From NCBI GenBank assembly GCA_963576735.1, contig OY755171.1, positions 9,362,001 to 9,426,000 of the forward strand: a stretch of DNA of 64,000 bases, written 5' to 3'. Position numbers and translations under genes: made by a program. This DNA is from Bedellia somnulentella. Taxonomy: Eukaryota; Arthropoda; Insecta; Lepidoptera; Bedelliidae. Of this stretch, positions 40,830 through 50,990 are shown piece by piece (the stretch's first letter is position 1; each line of letters begins with the position of its first letter). The notes below the pieces were generated by a model. The model saw only the letters and a list, made by a program, of their open reading frames with translations, had not been told where the DNA came from and searched no databases.

Positions 40830-41473
40830 CTAGCTTTAAGACTTTGAAGAGTGTCCTCCAATTCCCATTTCTCTGTTATTAAACTTAGGTCAATGCTAGT
40901 TACTGTTCTTTGAAAAGCTTTAAAATTGGTTGCTTGCTTGCGAAGAAGCTCGTCGCTGTTGCTAAAGGTTCCTCTGGACTGATGATGATAGGAGGCAGTA
41001 CCTGATCGCCCTGGTTGCTCCTGTTGCTGTTGCTTTGATAAATCTTGATTAAGTTGCTCTTGTAAAGAGCTCGAATCACGTTCGATACCCTTCTGTTCTG
41101 TGGTTCTTTTTATTTTCGATGGCTCAACCGAAGGTCCTGCCATTTCTGCTATTGCTGCCGGCTGTGCTAACTCTTTTGGAAGTCGTTCCAAAAGATTCTG
41201 ATAATGCTGCTCCAACAATGATTTGAATGCTGAATATTTTTCAAACGCTGTTTCATACTCAGCATTAGAAAAATAAGATAAATTACGATCGATACCCTCT
41301 AACTCGAGATGAGTACTCGTGTAACTTTCCCAATATTGCTCTAATAACCTGAACTTTCTTTTATAATAGTCAATAGTTTTTCGCTCGGAACCATCCTTAC
41401 GATAGTTTATTGCCATTTTGTCTATAGCTGCTGCAATTTCCCTTTGATTGATGAGTAGGTCTTCGACCGACAT
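40830..41473 (-). pseudogene. BEL gag N-terminal part, interrupted
   Basis: About 214 codons from the ATG at 41473 resemble the N-terminal region (DUF1759-like) of BEL/Pao gag: YYKRKFRLLEQYWESYTSTH, then a Gln-rich stretch (KQQQQEQPGRSG), then KWELEDTLQSLKA. The frame runs into the mag-like LTR at 40829. Its continuation, a few codons, is found at 36125 downwards before a stop. No zinc knuckles or protease remain. Confidence 0.65.
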
Positions 41474-41686
41474 GATGACTGCTACTATAATTTGAATAAT
41501 TAAAACGATCTTACTTGAACTCTGAAGTGAAGTGAATGCTGAATGCTGATAAACTTATGTACTGCTGCTGCTCACACCAGTACACGAATTTTTCTTCAAT
41601 TATATAAATGTTCCAATAGGCACTGATAGTTCAAACCTCACACGAATTGTTCACTCGCGAAAGGTCCGGCTCGAAGGACCAATAAA

Positions 41687-41890
41687 TGTAATGCTAATAA
41701 ATGATAGAATTCTTGCTATGATAATTACGTATATTTAGTTACTCTGCTTATGCTAGTATGATAAATGATAAGTGAGAGTGCGCGGGTTGCTGTCTTAACG
41801 CAAACTGATATTAATGGCGTAATTTACATAAAACACACATTTAATTGTAAAACTGCTGACAATGCAATGTCGGTTCTACTGAACCGTACA
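41687..41890 (-). repeat. 5' LTR of the BEL element
   Basis: 204 bp, about 199 bp of it near-identical to 35426-35624. The ataac duplication follows at 41891-41895. Confidence 0.75.
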
Positions 41891-42115
41891 ATAACACTAC
41901 CCCATTTCTACCCGTGATCGTAAGAGGCGACTAAGAGTATAGGGGCTTTTTAAGTGATTTTTGGGCGATGTGGTTGGAGAACCTTCACCGAATTTATTAT
42001 TATTTATTACCATCTTTTCCCAAATCAACTTCCAAAAGTGGCTGAGGAATTTCTCATTCCAAAGCTCTGGCTATCCCGTTAAGTGATTTATAGCCGTGAG
42101 TATATGTATGTATAT

Positions 42116-42835
42116 AATTTTCAGTTTACACCTGTAATTATTTAATATTATTAATTGAAATTAGAAGTTACTTTAACGGTTTTGTTCTTTTTCCCATTCC
42201 TAATAAATTAAACAATAAAATATAAAAATGAGTGCAATCTATGAATTGAATGAATTATTTTATACTTGCTAATGCTAACCGTACGCACGGTCACTCTCAC
42301 GCCTACATTGACGCGCATCGTGTACAGATAGGTCACTCGCACACTAACGGTGACGCACGCGCGTAAATTGTAAGATCTGTAACACAAGGCGCGCGCGACA
42401 TAGGTCCATCCCCTAAAACAGCTCGCCGAGCACTGAGCGAGCGGCGGGTGGCGCTCGGGCACGAGTAGGACTGCGAATATCGATGTTTTTAAAATATTTG
42501 TTTTATTGAATTTATTAAAAAAGAAAACTAATCGCCAATTATTATTAGAAATACAAATGCTCAAATTATGATGCAAGTTATATGTAAGTAGGTAAAATAA
42601 ATAAAATATAAAACCATTTTAAAGAGTGTAATTAGAGGTCTGTTGGTGATTTTTTTCCATCGAGCGAAAATGTATTAATCATGTTTCGAATCACCAATTT
42701 CACAGCAGAAAAGCCTCAAGATTTTGATGTATTTTTTTCAAAACCATATTGTTATAAACATACGCATTATAATGTTTCAAAAACTCTGTTCGCTGGACTA
42801 ACGGCACCTTAAATGTACTAAAAAAAGTTTTGATA
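42116..42835. other. Unassigned stretch
   Basis: AT-rich, with a GC-rich patch at about 42290-42475 rich in 'gcgcg' and 'cacgcgcg'. No gene or known repeat was recognised. Confidence 0.4.
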
Positions 42836-42940
42836 AATAGAGCTAATGAGGAAGGTAGTGTTAGTAGGGGACGACCATAGAGGACACATTTGAACCAAAT
42901 ATAGAGTGTGCTCAAAAAGGCAGGTGTCCGAAGTATAAAA
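42836..42940 (+). repeat. RTE-like LINE C-terminal fragment, inverted to its neighbour
   Basis: The plus strand carries the RTE-like tail block ('ttagtaggggacgaccatag', 'gctcaaaaaggcaggtgtcc'). It faces the minus-strand copy that starts at about 42955, so the two form an imperfect inverted pair around a short (CATA)n spacer. Confidence 0.6.
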
Positions 42941-42954
42941 AGTAACATACATAC

Positions 42955-43192
42955 TTACATATTCTCTCACCGTTAGTTCCCATTGGGTTAGGCAGAGACT
43001 ATCGGTCGCCACTCAGTACGATCCTGGCAAACCTCTCTAGCTTCATTCACATCCATCAATCTTTTCATTCATGCTCTTTTATTCTTCGTACTTCGGACAC
43101 CTGCCTTTTTGAGCACATTTTCTATATGATCCAAATGTGTCCTCCGAGGTCGTCCTCTACTTTAACATTACCTTCCACATTGACTCTATATA
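42955..43192 (-). pseudogene. 3' end of the split RTE-like LINE
   Basis: The minus strand encodes the C-terminal end of the LINE protein (MKRLMDVNEAREVCQDRTEW), then a stop and the 3' tail 'ttcccattgggttaggcaga'. It continues the reading interrupted at 48965, showing that the CR1-like LINE landed in it. Confidence 0.75.
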
Positions 43193-43757
43193 TACTTTAC
43201 TTATATACTTTATTTATCGACTGCGCGCGAAGCAATACGTGTTTAAATTTGTCTCGTTGTTTATTCATATTTACGTATCAAAACCTTAGTGGATTGCGCT
43301 GAAAGTTTCTACCAAGTGTAAATAATACTATAAGGAATATTAACCTACAAACAGAATATCTACAAAGTGCTTATTGTGAGAGAATTAAGTGAAAGTAATT
43401 CAGTGGTAAAATTGTCAAAATTCTTTTGAAATACGTTAATTGTGATCAGCTGAGTCGTAGCGGACAGGAGATGCGGTGCTAGACACGAGCGACGCGAGAC
43501 CAGAGAAGGACGCACTACATCGTCGTAGAAGCTTCGTGGCTTTCCGTACTCACTGCTACGATACTACGAGCAACCGGTGCAAAGAAGGTTTTAAGTGTGT
43601 GAGTGCTGCGCATGCACACTAGGCCATAAAGATCTACTTACGCTGTCCCAACCGCCATCTGCCGCACGCCCGCCGCGCACTATTTGAATTTGAATTTATT
43701 TGTGGGCCTAATTTCATATTCACCTACACGTTTATTTTATTACTAAAAAGTGATAAA

Positions 43758-44879
43758 ATGAATTGTACTGCTTGTTGCCTTGATGTTGGTTTAGCGGATT
43801 TATTAAAATGTACCAATTGCAAGGCCACTTTTCACTATCAATGCTTGAACATCACCTCTGCCGTTTATATGGCTAACTACGCTAAATTTAAAAAAGCCTG
43901 GGTTTGTAGCTTATGTCAAAATACGACAATTCGTAAAGATAGAAACGACAATACACCCATTCGTAGATCTCATTTGCCGGACGCTGAGAAAACAATGCAC
44001 CAGGATGGTGGGTTCGGAGCGGCTGATATGTCTTGCGACGATTCTAGCGCTAGCCTGGTTCAAGCTAGCGCTGTGACGCTGAGTCAAAAGTCGGCGGCCG
44101 AGACGCTTACGGTGGATGTGTTGATAGCTGTATTAGACAACAAATTCACTGAATTTAGACATTCGATTACTAACGATCTCGGTAAAGAAATAAATGAATT
44201 AACATGTCAGTTGAATAACTTCCGGTCCGAGATCGGAACTTACAGCGGACGTCTTACGGCGCTAGAAAATGAAAACATATTGTTACGAAATGAACTGAAA
44301 CAATTAAAAGAAACAACTAGTAACTCTAATAATTCCTCTGAAACTATAAAATTGTTAGAAACTGAGATAAATAACCGTGATCAGGAAACACTTAGAAACG
44401 ATGTGCAGATTTCTGAGATCCCCGAGTTCCCGGGTGAGTCAGTAGGGCACATCGTGTTACAAATCGCCAAGAAAATACAAGTGCCAATAGGCGAACATGA
44501 TTTGGTGGATGTGAGGCGAGTCGGGCCAAGGCGGATCACCGCCACCTCCGCCAGTGGACCGCAGCAGCGCCCGCGACCTATTGTGGTGCGGTTGGCGCGT
44601 CGAGTACAGCGTGACCTCCTAATTAAGAACTCCAGAGTGCGGAAAAATACTACCACCTCAGAGCTAGGCTTACCCCCTCATCAGCCCAATATATTTTATA
44701 TAAATGAAAGGCTAACGAAACAAAACCGAGTTTTACATGGAAAAGTAAGAGAGTTGAAGAAGATTCATAATTGGAAGTACGTGTGGACTAGAGATGGGCG
44801 GACTTTCCTCAGAAAAGACGACGGATCTCCGGCGATAGCAATCAACTGTGATACAGACTTGTCTCAGGTTTTTTTATAA
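43758..44879 (+). CDS. ORF1 protein of the CR1-like LINE (PHD-type finger, FP25-like)
   Basis: 373 codons. The N-terminus (residues 1-60) is a PHD-like C4HC3 zinc finger: CTACC...CTNCKATFHYQC...WVCSLC. A central coiled-coil stretch follows, at about residues 130-200 (SGRLTALENENILLRNELKQ). The C-terminal third resembles the baculovirus FP25/ORF1p nucleic-acid-binding module (RRVGPRR, RPIVVRLARRVQRDLL, YINERLTKQNRVL, WKYVWTRDGRTFLRKDDGSP). It is expected to bind LINE RNA and form the RNP. The last codons are GTT TTT TTA TAA, so a T TTT TTA heptamer lies in phase immediately before the stop. Confidence 0.85.
   Translation: MNCTACCLDVGLADLLKCTNCKATFHYQCLNITSAVYMANYAKFKKAWVCSLCQNTTIRKDRNDNTPIRRSHLPDAEKTMHQDGGFGAADMSCDDSSASLVQASAVTLSQKSAAETLTVDVLIAVLDNKFTEFRHSITNDLGKEINELTCQLNNFRSEIGTYSGRLTALENENILLRNELKQLKETTSNSNNSSETIKLLETEINNRDQETLRNDVQISEIPEFPGESVGHIVLQIAKKIQVPIGEHDLVDVRRVGPRRITATSASGPQQRPRPIVVRLARRVQRDLLIKNSRVRKNTTTSELGLPPHQPNIFYINERLTKQNRVLHGKVRELKKIHNWKYVWTRDGRTFLRKDDGSPAIAINCDTDLSQVFL
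44870..44876 (+). promoter_or_regulatory. Candidate -1 frameshift heptamer T TTT TTA at the ORF1 stop
   Basis: In ORF1 phase the sequence is GTT TTT TTA TAA. This is the same heptamer class used by HIV-1 gag-pol. The -1 frame is open from inside ORF1 through 45508. It lies in a T-rich region, so chance occurrence is possible. Confidence 0.4.
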
Positions 44880-45508
44880 GTAAATTTATTGCATTGTGTT
44901 TCGCCGTTCATGACTGCATCCACCACTCCTCTTATGTTCATTTTAAGTTTTTGTTTTATTTTGGTAGAGTTTTTGTGGCTGCTCGTATTTTTCTTAACAC
45001 TAAGCTGAGTTACACGCAAACATTTTCTGTCTCTGTTATTATTATTCTATCTACTAAATTTATTACTAAAGTTGCCTTTTCAAATTTGTATATGTATCGA
45101 TGTTTGTCATATAACTGCATTATTTTTTTCACTGTTGCGTATTCCAAACAGTGTAAATATGACATTAAATTATTTAATAGGCCCGTTGTTATTTTAGTCA
45201 TTAATTTTGTCCCATTGAGAATTGCATACTATTTTGTTATTTATATGTTATCTACTTATGTATTATTTTTATTTGCTGTGTATTATATATTTATATTAAA
45301 CATTATTATAATCTATTTATTAATATTTTTAGTCATACTCGTAGTAGCGAGTTGTCAGGGAGAATTAAAACTACACGTTGACACTGACTGTTATGAAGTA
45401 CGCCTTAGTTTAATTCATTTTTTTTTCTCATCTTTTACACTGCTAAATATGTATTTTATCGGTTTTTATATCGCATTCTTTGAATTTTTATTTACTTTTA
45501 ACAAATGA
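44877..45508 (+). other. Hydrophobic middle ORF of the CR1-like LINE (function unknown)
   Basis: A frame in the -1 phase to ORF1 stays open for more than 205 codons across the whole inter-ORF segment. It ends with TGA overlapping the ORF2 ATG (ATGA at 45505-45508). It has no convincing own ATG near its start. The predicted product is very hydrophobic, with membrane-like runs such as VLFLFAVYYIFILNIIIIYL and LLIFLVILVVASC, because T makes up more than half the bases (35/60 and 34/60 in two lines counted). It may be a frameshift product coupled to ORF2 by stop-start reinitiation, or simply T-rich noncoding sequence. An 11-bp direct repeat (44910-44920 and 45505-45515) offers a third reading: an inserted segment. 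Confidence 0.35.
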
Positions 45509-48402
45509 CTGCATCGTGTGCGTCTAGTGGTAGTTATTGTAAAATGAAACAATTCGCAGTGGGTTTATTAAACATCCAATCCATTAATACTGGATGGGAT
45601 GAGCTGCTAGAGACGATGAAAGACAATAAATTAGATTTATTGTGTCTTAACGAAACGTGGCTGCGACAGGACTCCGACATAAAGCGTTATGTGATCCCAG
45701 GGTATGATTTCATACACGTCCCTCGTGGGCACAGTCGCGGGGGCGGAGTTGGAGTTTACATTCGTAGTGACTTACGGAGGCGTCGCCTAGAACACATAGG
45801 CACTGAATTAGAACAGCTGTGGATAGAAGTTCGCATACAAAAATTAAAAATGATGATAGGAATATTTTATCGACCCCACTCCTTAAGCACTGCTACAGCC
45901 ATAGATAGCCTGCTTGACTCTTTATCGGTATTTGGTCCCCAATATGAGCACATCCTTTTACTTGGAGATTTTAATGTTAACTGTCTTTGCAGCAACTCTG
46001 TTGACATTTTTACTCCGGTGTGTTTTGAACCACTTATTTCAGCGTACGGCCTTACACAAATTGTAAATAAACCGACCCGAATTACCCCTACTAGCACTAC
46101 GCTCCTTGACGTTATTTTCACTAGGACGCACTGTAAACCAACTTCTGTAAATGTGATTCACAACAAGGACCTTAGCGACCACGGTATGATAATCATTGGG
46201 TTCGCTATAAAACTTACCAAACCGCAGCCGCGAACTATTATGTACCGACCGATCGCCAATAATGTAGATTGTATTTTGCAAGCTGCTCAGTTTACGCCAT
46301 GGGATTTTATTCAAGATTTTAAAAACATTAATGATATGGTATCCATGTTCAATTTTCTTATAACTGACCTATTTGATCATTTTGCGCCAATTCGACATAA
46401 AGTTTTCACAAATCCACCTGCACCCTGGATGACATATAATATAAGGGAAATGAGAAAACTGCGTGATAAAGCTAACGAGGCAGCTATACTAAGCAAGACC
46501 GAAAGTTCTCACAGACACTACCGTGAAATGCGAAATTTGGTTCATTCGGCTATTAAAACTGAAAAAAAAATGTACTTTAAATCTTATGTTAATTGCAATT
46601 CTTCCAACCCGACCAAATTATGGAAACATATTAATAGAGTAATTAAACCCAGCAGTTCGTCTTTAATACCGCAACATCTTTCGGACCCAAATGTACTGAA
46701 CCGCTTCTTCATTGACTCTGTTCCCCCCATTGATGTCTCCATCCCTGAAACCACAAATCCATTGCACCCTGGTAATGACAGTAATATGCCCAAATTTTGT
46801 TTTAACGAGGTATCCGAAACCGAAGTACATCGTTTACTTGAAAGGTGTCAATCTGGCTCTGTAGGCTCGGATCAAATCAGTGCAAACATGTTAAGACTGA
46901 CTCTACCTTACTCCCTTCATGCAATGACTACCATTGTAAACAAATCTCTGTTAGAAGGTGTGTTTCCAGAGACCTGGACTTGTTCTGTCGTCACTCCAAT
47001 ACCGAAGAAGAGCACAGTGGAACATCTCAACGATATTCGACCCATAGGAATACTACCTACGTTATCGAAAGTATTGGAAAAGATAGTTTTGAAGCAAATT
47101 TTGGCATACTTAGAAAAATCTAATATCATTCCTTTACAGCAATCGGGTTTCCGTTCTGGACATAGTACTTCCACCGCTCTTCTTCACATTGTGGATGATC
47201 TGCTTATGGTTTCCGACAAAGGTAGCGCTTCTATCCTCGTCTTACTCGACAACAGCCGCGCCTTTGATTCTATTTTTCCCCCACTCTTAATTTCTGAATT
47301 GCGCGCCGCTGGTTTTTCACAAACAGTTTGCAAGTGGTTTACATCTTATTTTAGTGATAGAACACAAATAGTGAAAACATATGATCCGAGTGGCCACCTG
47401 AAATTTTCAGACCCGCTCCCCGTCTCGCGTGGCGTGGTCCAGGGCTCAGTTCTTGGGCCTACACTTTTCTCTATTTACACCGCCAGTATATCGAAAATTA
47501 TTACGCACTCCAAGTACCACCTCTATGCTGATGATACTCAGGTCTATATAGACCTACCTACAAATATTACGGATTTCACTGACGGAGTAAATAAACTGAA
47601 TAGAGATCTTAAATGTATTGTAGAATGGTCTAAAAAGTTTCACCTTACTGTAAACCCATTTAAAACTGTAGCCTTGATCTGCGGTACAGTGGATCAGGTG
47701 CGGAAGATCGAGGAGCTTCAGCCAGCTATTGTGGTTGATGGCACTGTAGTCCCACTTCAAAAGTGTGTCAGAAACCTTGGACTTTATATCGACCAACATC
47801 TTAATTTCGACGAGCATATAGACCTAAAAATCTCTAAAAGTTTTTCTGCGCTTAGTAGTTTATATAAGATAAGACCTTTTATTAGCCCTGGAATTCGTCT
47901 CAAGTTATGTGAGAGCTTGGTCTTGTCACAGTTGGGGTATTGCAATGTAGTATACGGACCTTGTCTTAAAAAAAATACTGAAAAAAGAATACAACGCGTT
48001 CAAAATGCCTGCATGCGTTTTTGTTATAACATACCTCGCCGACACCATATAACACCTCATTTAATCGAGAAAAAAATACTGAACATGAAGTACTCTAGAT
48101 CTCTTAAGTATTCTTGTTTGGTTTACAAGATTTTAAAGAAAGGTGTCCCTAAATATTTATATAATAAACTTAACTTTTCTCTTCGTCAACGTAGAAATAT
48201 TCTTCTTCTTCCGAAGCACAACCTCACTAAGACGAAAGGCTGCTTCAAAATAGTAGCTTCCAAATGTTGGAACGATATACCGCCTCCTATAAAGGAAGCA
48301 TGCACTGTTCAAACATTTAGGAATAAACTGCGAGAATGGCTTACTGTTTCTCAGCAAAATGAATTTGGAGCTCAGTATGGTTGTGCTTCACCCCCACCTT
48401 GA
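45505..48402 (+). CDS. ORF2 protein of the CR1-like LINE (APE endonuclease, reverse transcriptase)
   Basis: 965 codons, uninterrupted. The N-terminal apurinic-like endonuclease shows LNIQSIN, LCLNETWL, GDFNVNC and DLSDHGMI, the last with the catalytic DH pair. The reverse transcriptase (about residues 480-750) shows VVTPIPKKS, RPIGILPTLSKVLEKI, QSGFRSGHSTSTALLH, VLLDNSRAFDSI, SRGVVQGSVLGPTLFSIY and the catalytic YADD (HLYADDTQVY). The C-terminal domain (RVQNACMRFCYNIPRRHHIT, FKIVASKCWNDIPP) is typical of this group. The enzyme would nick target DNA and copy LINE RNA at the nick. It begins at an ATG overlapping the upstream TGA. No RNase H or gag-like zinc finger was noticed. Confidence 0.92.
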   Translation: MTASCASSGSYCKMKQFAVGLLNIQSINTGWDELLETMKDNKLDLLCLNETWLRQDSDIKRYVIPGYDFIHVPRGHSRGGGVGVYIRSDLRRRRLEHIGTELEQLWIEVRIQKLKMMIGIFYRPHSLSTATAIDSLLDSLSVFGPQYEHILLLGDFNVNCLCSNSVDIFTPVCFEPLISAYGLTQIVNKPTRITPTSTTLLDVIFTRTHCKPTSVNVIHNKDLSDHGMIIIGFAIKLTKPQPRTIMYRPIANNVDCILQAAQFTPWDFIQDFKNINDMVSMFNFLITDLFDHFAPIRHKVFTNPPAPWMTYNIREMRKLRDKANEAAILSKTESSHRHYREMRNLVHSAIKTEKKMYFKSYVNCNSSNPTKLWKHINRVIKPSSSSLIPQHLSDPNVLNRFFIDSVPPIDVSIPETTNPLHPGNDSNMPKFCFNEVSETEVHRLLERCQSGSVGSDQISANMLRLTLPYSLHAMTTIVNKSLLEGVFPETWTCSVVTPIPKKSTVEHLNDIRPIGILPTLSKVLEKIVLKQILAYLEKSNIIPLQQSGFRSGHSTSTALLHIVDDLLMVSDKGSASILVLLDNSRAFDSIFPPLLISELRAAGFSQTVCKWFTSYFSDRTQIVKTYDPSGHLKFSDPLPVSRGVVQGSVLGPTLFSIYTASISKIITHSKYHLYADDTQVYIDLPTNITDFTDGVNKLNRDLKCIVEWSKKFHLTVNPFKTVALICGTVDQVRKIEELQPAIVVDGTVVPLQKCVRNLGLYIDQHLNFDEHIDLKISKSFSALSSLYKIRPFISPGIRLKLCESLVLSQLGYCNVVYGPCLKKNTEKRIQRVQNACMRFCYNIPRRHHITPHLIEKKILNMKYSRSLKYSCLVYKILKKGVPKYLYNKLNFSLRQRRNILLLPKHNLTKTKGCFKIVASKCWNDIPPPIKEACTVQTFRNKLREWLTVSQQNEFGAQYGCASPPP

Positions 48403-48964
48403 CGTTATTCCGTCTAAGTTGTTTAAAATATAGATATACATGTGTATGTATATGTATGTGTGTGTATGTGTATGTATGAATATATATGTGTAAGTTTGTA
48501 TACATATATATATATACTATATATTATGTATACGTGTAATTTTTATCATCTATATTCATTTATGATAGTGTTTGTGATGTGTATGTATAAGTATATACAT
48601 ACAAAATTGTGTATTATATGTAAACATATGTTAATATTTAATCGCCTGCAAATTGTTAACACGTATATTATAATTATGTTTTAATTAGGTGATTGTTTAT
48701 TAGTTTTTGTAAATATTATTATTTTTTGAGTGCTCAATTGTTTGTGTTTTTGTATGAATTAGTTATAAGCTAGACTTAAGTTTTGTATATAGTAATTTTT
48801 AGTTATAAGTTTTTGGCCAGATCTGAAAATCGAAACTATCTGCTTGCTGCGGATAGAACGAGCTCTGGACCATTTTGTCTTTTATAATTTTTCGTTTTGT
48901 AATTGTTTATTTCATGTCATGTGTTTGAAGAAAGACAAATAAATGCTTTTATTATTATTATTAT
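48403..48964 (+). other. 3' UTR and (ATT)n tail of the CR1-like LINE
   Basis: TATG-rich microsatellites at about 48430-48640, then unique T-rich sequence. 'caaataaatgcttttattat' leads into the (ATT)n tail at about 48950-48967, which borders the RTE-like LINE. Confidence 0.75.
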
Positions 48965-50990
48965 TATATCTCTTTTACCAATTTACTGTCATCCGTCCTC
49001 TCTATGTGCCCAAACCATCTCAACATTCCTTTTTCTATCTTTCTTACAATATCATCTTTTACACCACACCTTTCACGAATCACATCATTCCTCACACGAT
49101 CACATAACCTTACATTACAAACTTTTCTGAGGGATCTCATTTCTACTGCATTCACTCTGCTTTCATGCTTCTTCTGCCACACCCAACATTCACTGCCATA
49201 CATAAGCGTAAGAACGAGGACAGCATCATGCACAGCTATTCGGACCTTTTCAGACACCGGCTGACTAGACATTAGGCTATCCAGTGCTCCATTTACCGCA
49301 TTACCCTTTTTCACTTTTCTCTCGATATATTCATCACATTTTCCATACCTAGTAAACAAACTTCCCAAATATACACACTCTTTCACTTGTTCCACTTTTT
49401 TACCATTAATCTCAATCACGCATTTGGTCACATTCTCCTCTCTCTCAAAAACCATAGTTTTTGTTTTATCCACAATCACTCTCATTCCCTTTTTTTCAAA
49501 AAACGCACATGCAATATTCATCTTCTCTTGCAGCTCTTCCACCGATGATGCAAGTAGCACTTGATCGTCGGCATATAAGAGGCATTTAATGATAAATACA
49601 CCCTTTCTCAATCCATGATCACTTTCACGCAACTCTGTCAAACAGTCGTCCATGAACAAATTGAAGAGCCACGGAGAAGCTACACAACCCTGTCGGACAC
49701 CCCGAGAGATCCCGAACCAGTCAGTATTTTCCCCGTTTAATCTCACACATGCACTGGAATCCTCATTGAGTGATACCAGTGCACGTAAAAGTTGACTCCC
49801 CAAACCGAAACTTGTACAACACCTCCCATAAATACTTTCTTACGACCCTATCATACGCTTTCTCTAAATCTATGAAGGAGCAATACACCTTTCGGTTCTT
49901 AGCTAAGAACTTTTCGGTGATGCTCAGTGACCAGGCCTCAGCATTTCGGGGTTAATCCTGTCATACCCTGCCGCTTTCCCTAGTTTCATACTTTTCATTG
50001 CTTTCATTATTTCTTCCATACTGATCTCACTGTCACTAAAGTCACCCATAACGTCGTCCCAATCAACATTACTGCCGATTGGCGAAGAAATGGATGCATC
50101 CTCTTTTTCAAAGAGTCTCTCAAAATAATTCTTCCATACTCATCTTATGCTACTTTCATCCGTCGCCAATTTATGTTCATCTCTCACTACATTCACTCTC
50201 GTGTTTTGGGAACCTCCCTTTTCTTTCCGGATATATTTCCAGAATACTCGTAACTTTTGGTTATTCCGGAAATTATCAGAAAGTTTCCTCTCACACCTCT
50301 CTTGCAAATCACGCTTTTTCTCTTCTATTTTCTTCTTAACCTCATTCTTAACACTCTTATATTTATCTTCACTATTCTTCACTAGATCATCCGTTACTCT
50401 CGCATCCATTCGTTTACTAGTTTTAATCGCTAGTAAATCTAACCAAGTTTTAATCTTATCTCCAACTGCCTCTTTCACATCTTTATCCCACCAACTTGTT
50501 GGTGGTCTATTTGTTCTTTTACTCAATCCACATACTTCCGTCGCACATTCAACCACTGAAGATTTGAGAACATCCCATACTTCTTCTATTTCCAATTCAT
50601 CCTTCATCTCCACGCAACTTAGTCTGTCGTCCAATTTCTTCATATATTCATCTCTAATATTTTCATCCTCTTCCAATTTCTCCACTTTTACTCTCGCAAA
50701 TTCCATTGTCGACACTTTGGCCCTGTGCGTGCACAGTCCCCTAAATCGTGATATCACGAGAAAGTGGTATGTGCCAACGTTAGTGCCCCTATAGACTCTG
50801 GTGTCAACCACCTTTGCTCTTGGCCTTTCATCCACTATCACAAAATCTATCATACTTCTCTCGCTTCCTCTCTGTCTAGCGTTTTTTAGTACATCTATGT
50901 TTCGTACGTAACAATTACATATTTTTCTACGAGCGATATGTGCTTTCACGGCCACGTGCTTTTCGGTACTGAAATGAAAAGTCGTAGCCT
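48965..50990 (-). pseudogene. RTE-like LINE endonuclease-reverse transcriptase, decayed
   Basis: Two minus-strand frames. 50955-50140 covers the end of the endonuclease domain (ERSMIDFVIVDERPRAKVVD) and the linker (NRPPTSWWDKDVKEAV). 49803-48964 covers the RT core from motif B onward (SRGVRQGCVASPWLFNLF, CLLYADDQVLLASSVEEL, KTKTMVFEREENVTKC) and the C-terminal domain (LMYGSECWVWQKKH, RCGVKDDIVRKIEKGMLRWF). Between them (49804-50139) RT motif A is broken by frameshifts and stops. The element is 5'-truncated near 50990. Its C-terminus continues at 43192-42955. The RTE-like assignment rests on the SMIDFV and YADD contexts. Confidence 0.8.

Larger units (their letters stand above)
35396..41890 (-). 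mobile_element. BEL/Pao-type element, internally deleted, split by mag-like element
   Basis: LTRs 35396-35624 and 41687-41890 are flanked by the 5-bp duplication ataac. Without the nested element the interior is only about 1.36 kb, with a gag N-terminal half and a short tail but no RT or integrase. It is therefore non-autonomous. The primer-binding site TGGTCCTTCGAGCCGGACC follows the 5' LTR closely (41665-41683, minus strand). Confidence 0.8.
35376..42115 (+). repeat. Family-A repeat split by the BEL insertion
   Basis: The left piece ends 'gtcggcttagaataac' at 35395. The right piece resumes at 41891 with 'ataacactaccccatttcta' and runs to 'gccgtgagtatatgtatgta' at about 42115. Together they form one family-A copy with ataac duplicated. 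Confidence 0.8.
43193..48964 (+). mobile_element. CR1-like non-LTR retrotransposon, full length
   Basis: About 5.77 kb inserted in the RTE-like LINE between 'gactctata' and 'tatctctttt'. It has a 5' UTR of about 565 bp, ORF1 (43758-44879), a T-rich middle segment, ORF2 (45505-48402) and a 3' UTR with TATG microsatellites ending in an (ATT)n tail. PHD-finger ORF1, APE endonuclease plus RT, and a microsatellite tail suit the CR1 group. Both main frames are open. Confidence 0.85.

Noticed and set aside
42208..42576. Minus-strand 122-codon frame
   Set aside because: It crosses an unassigned GC-rich patch, shows no domain or repeat relation, and has a composition like random sequence.
50147..50794. 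Plus-strand 215-codon frame rich in Ser/Phe/Leu
   Set aside because: It is antisense to the RTE-like LINE protein, which has recognisable motifs on the minus strand.
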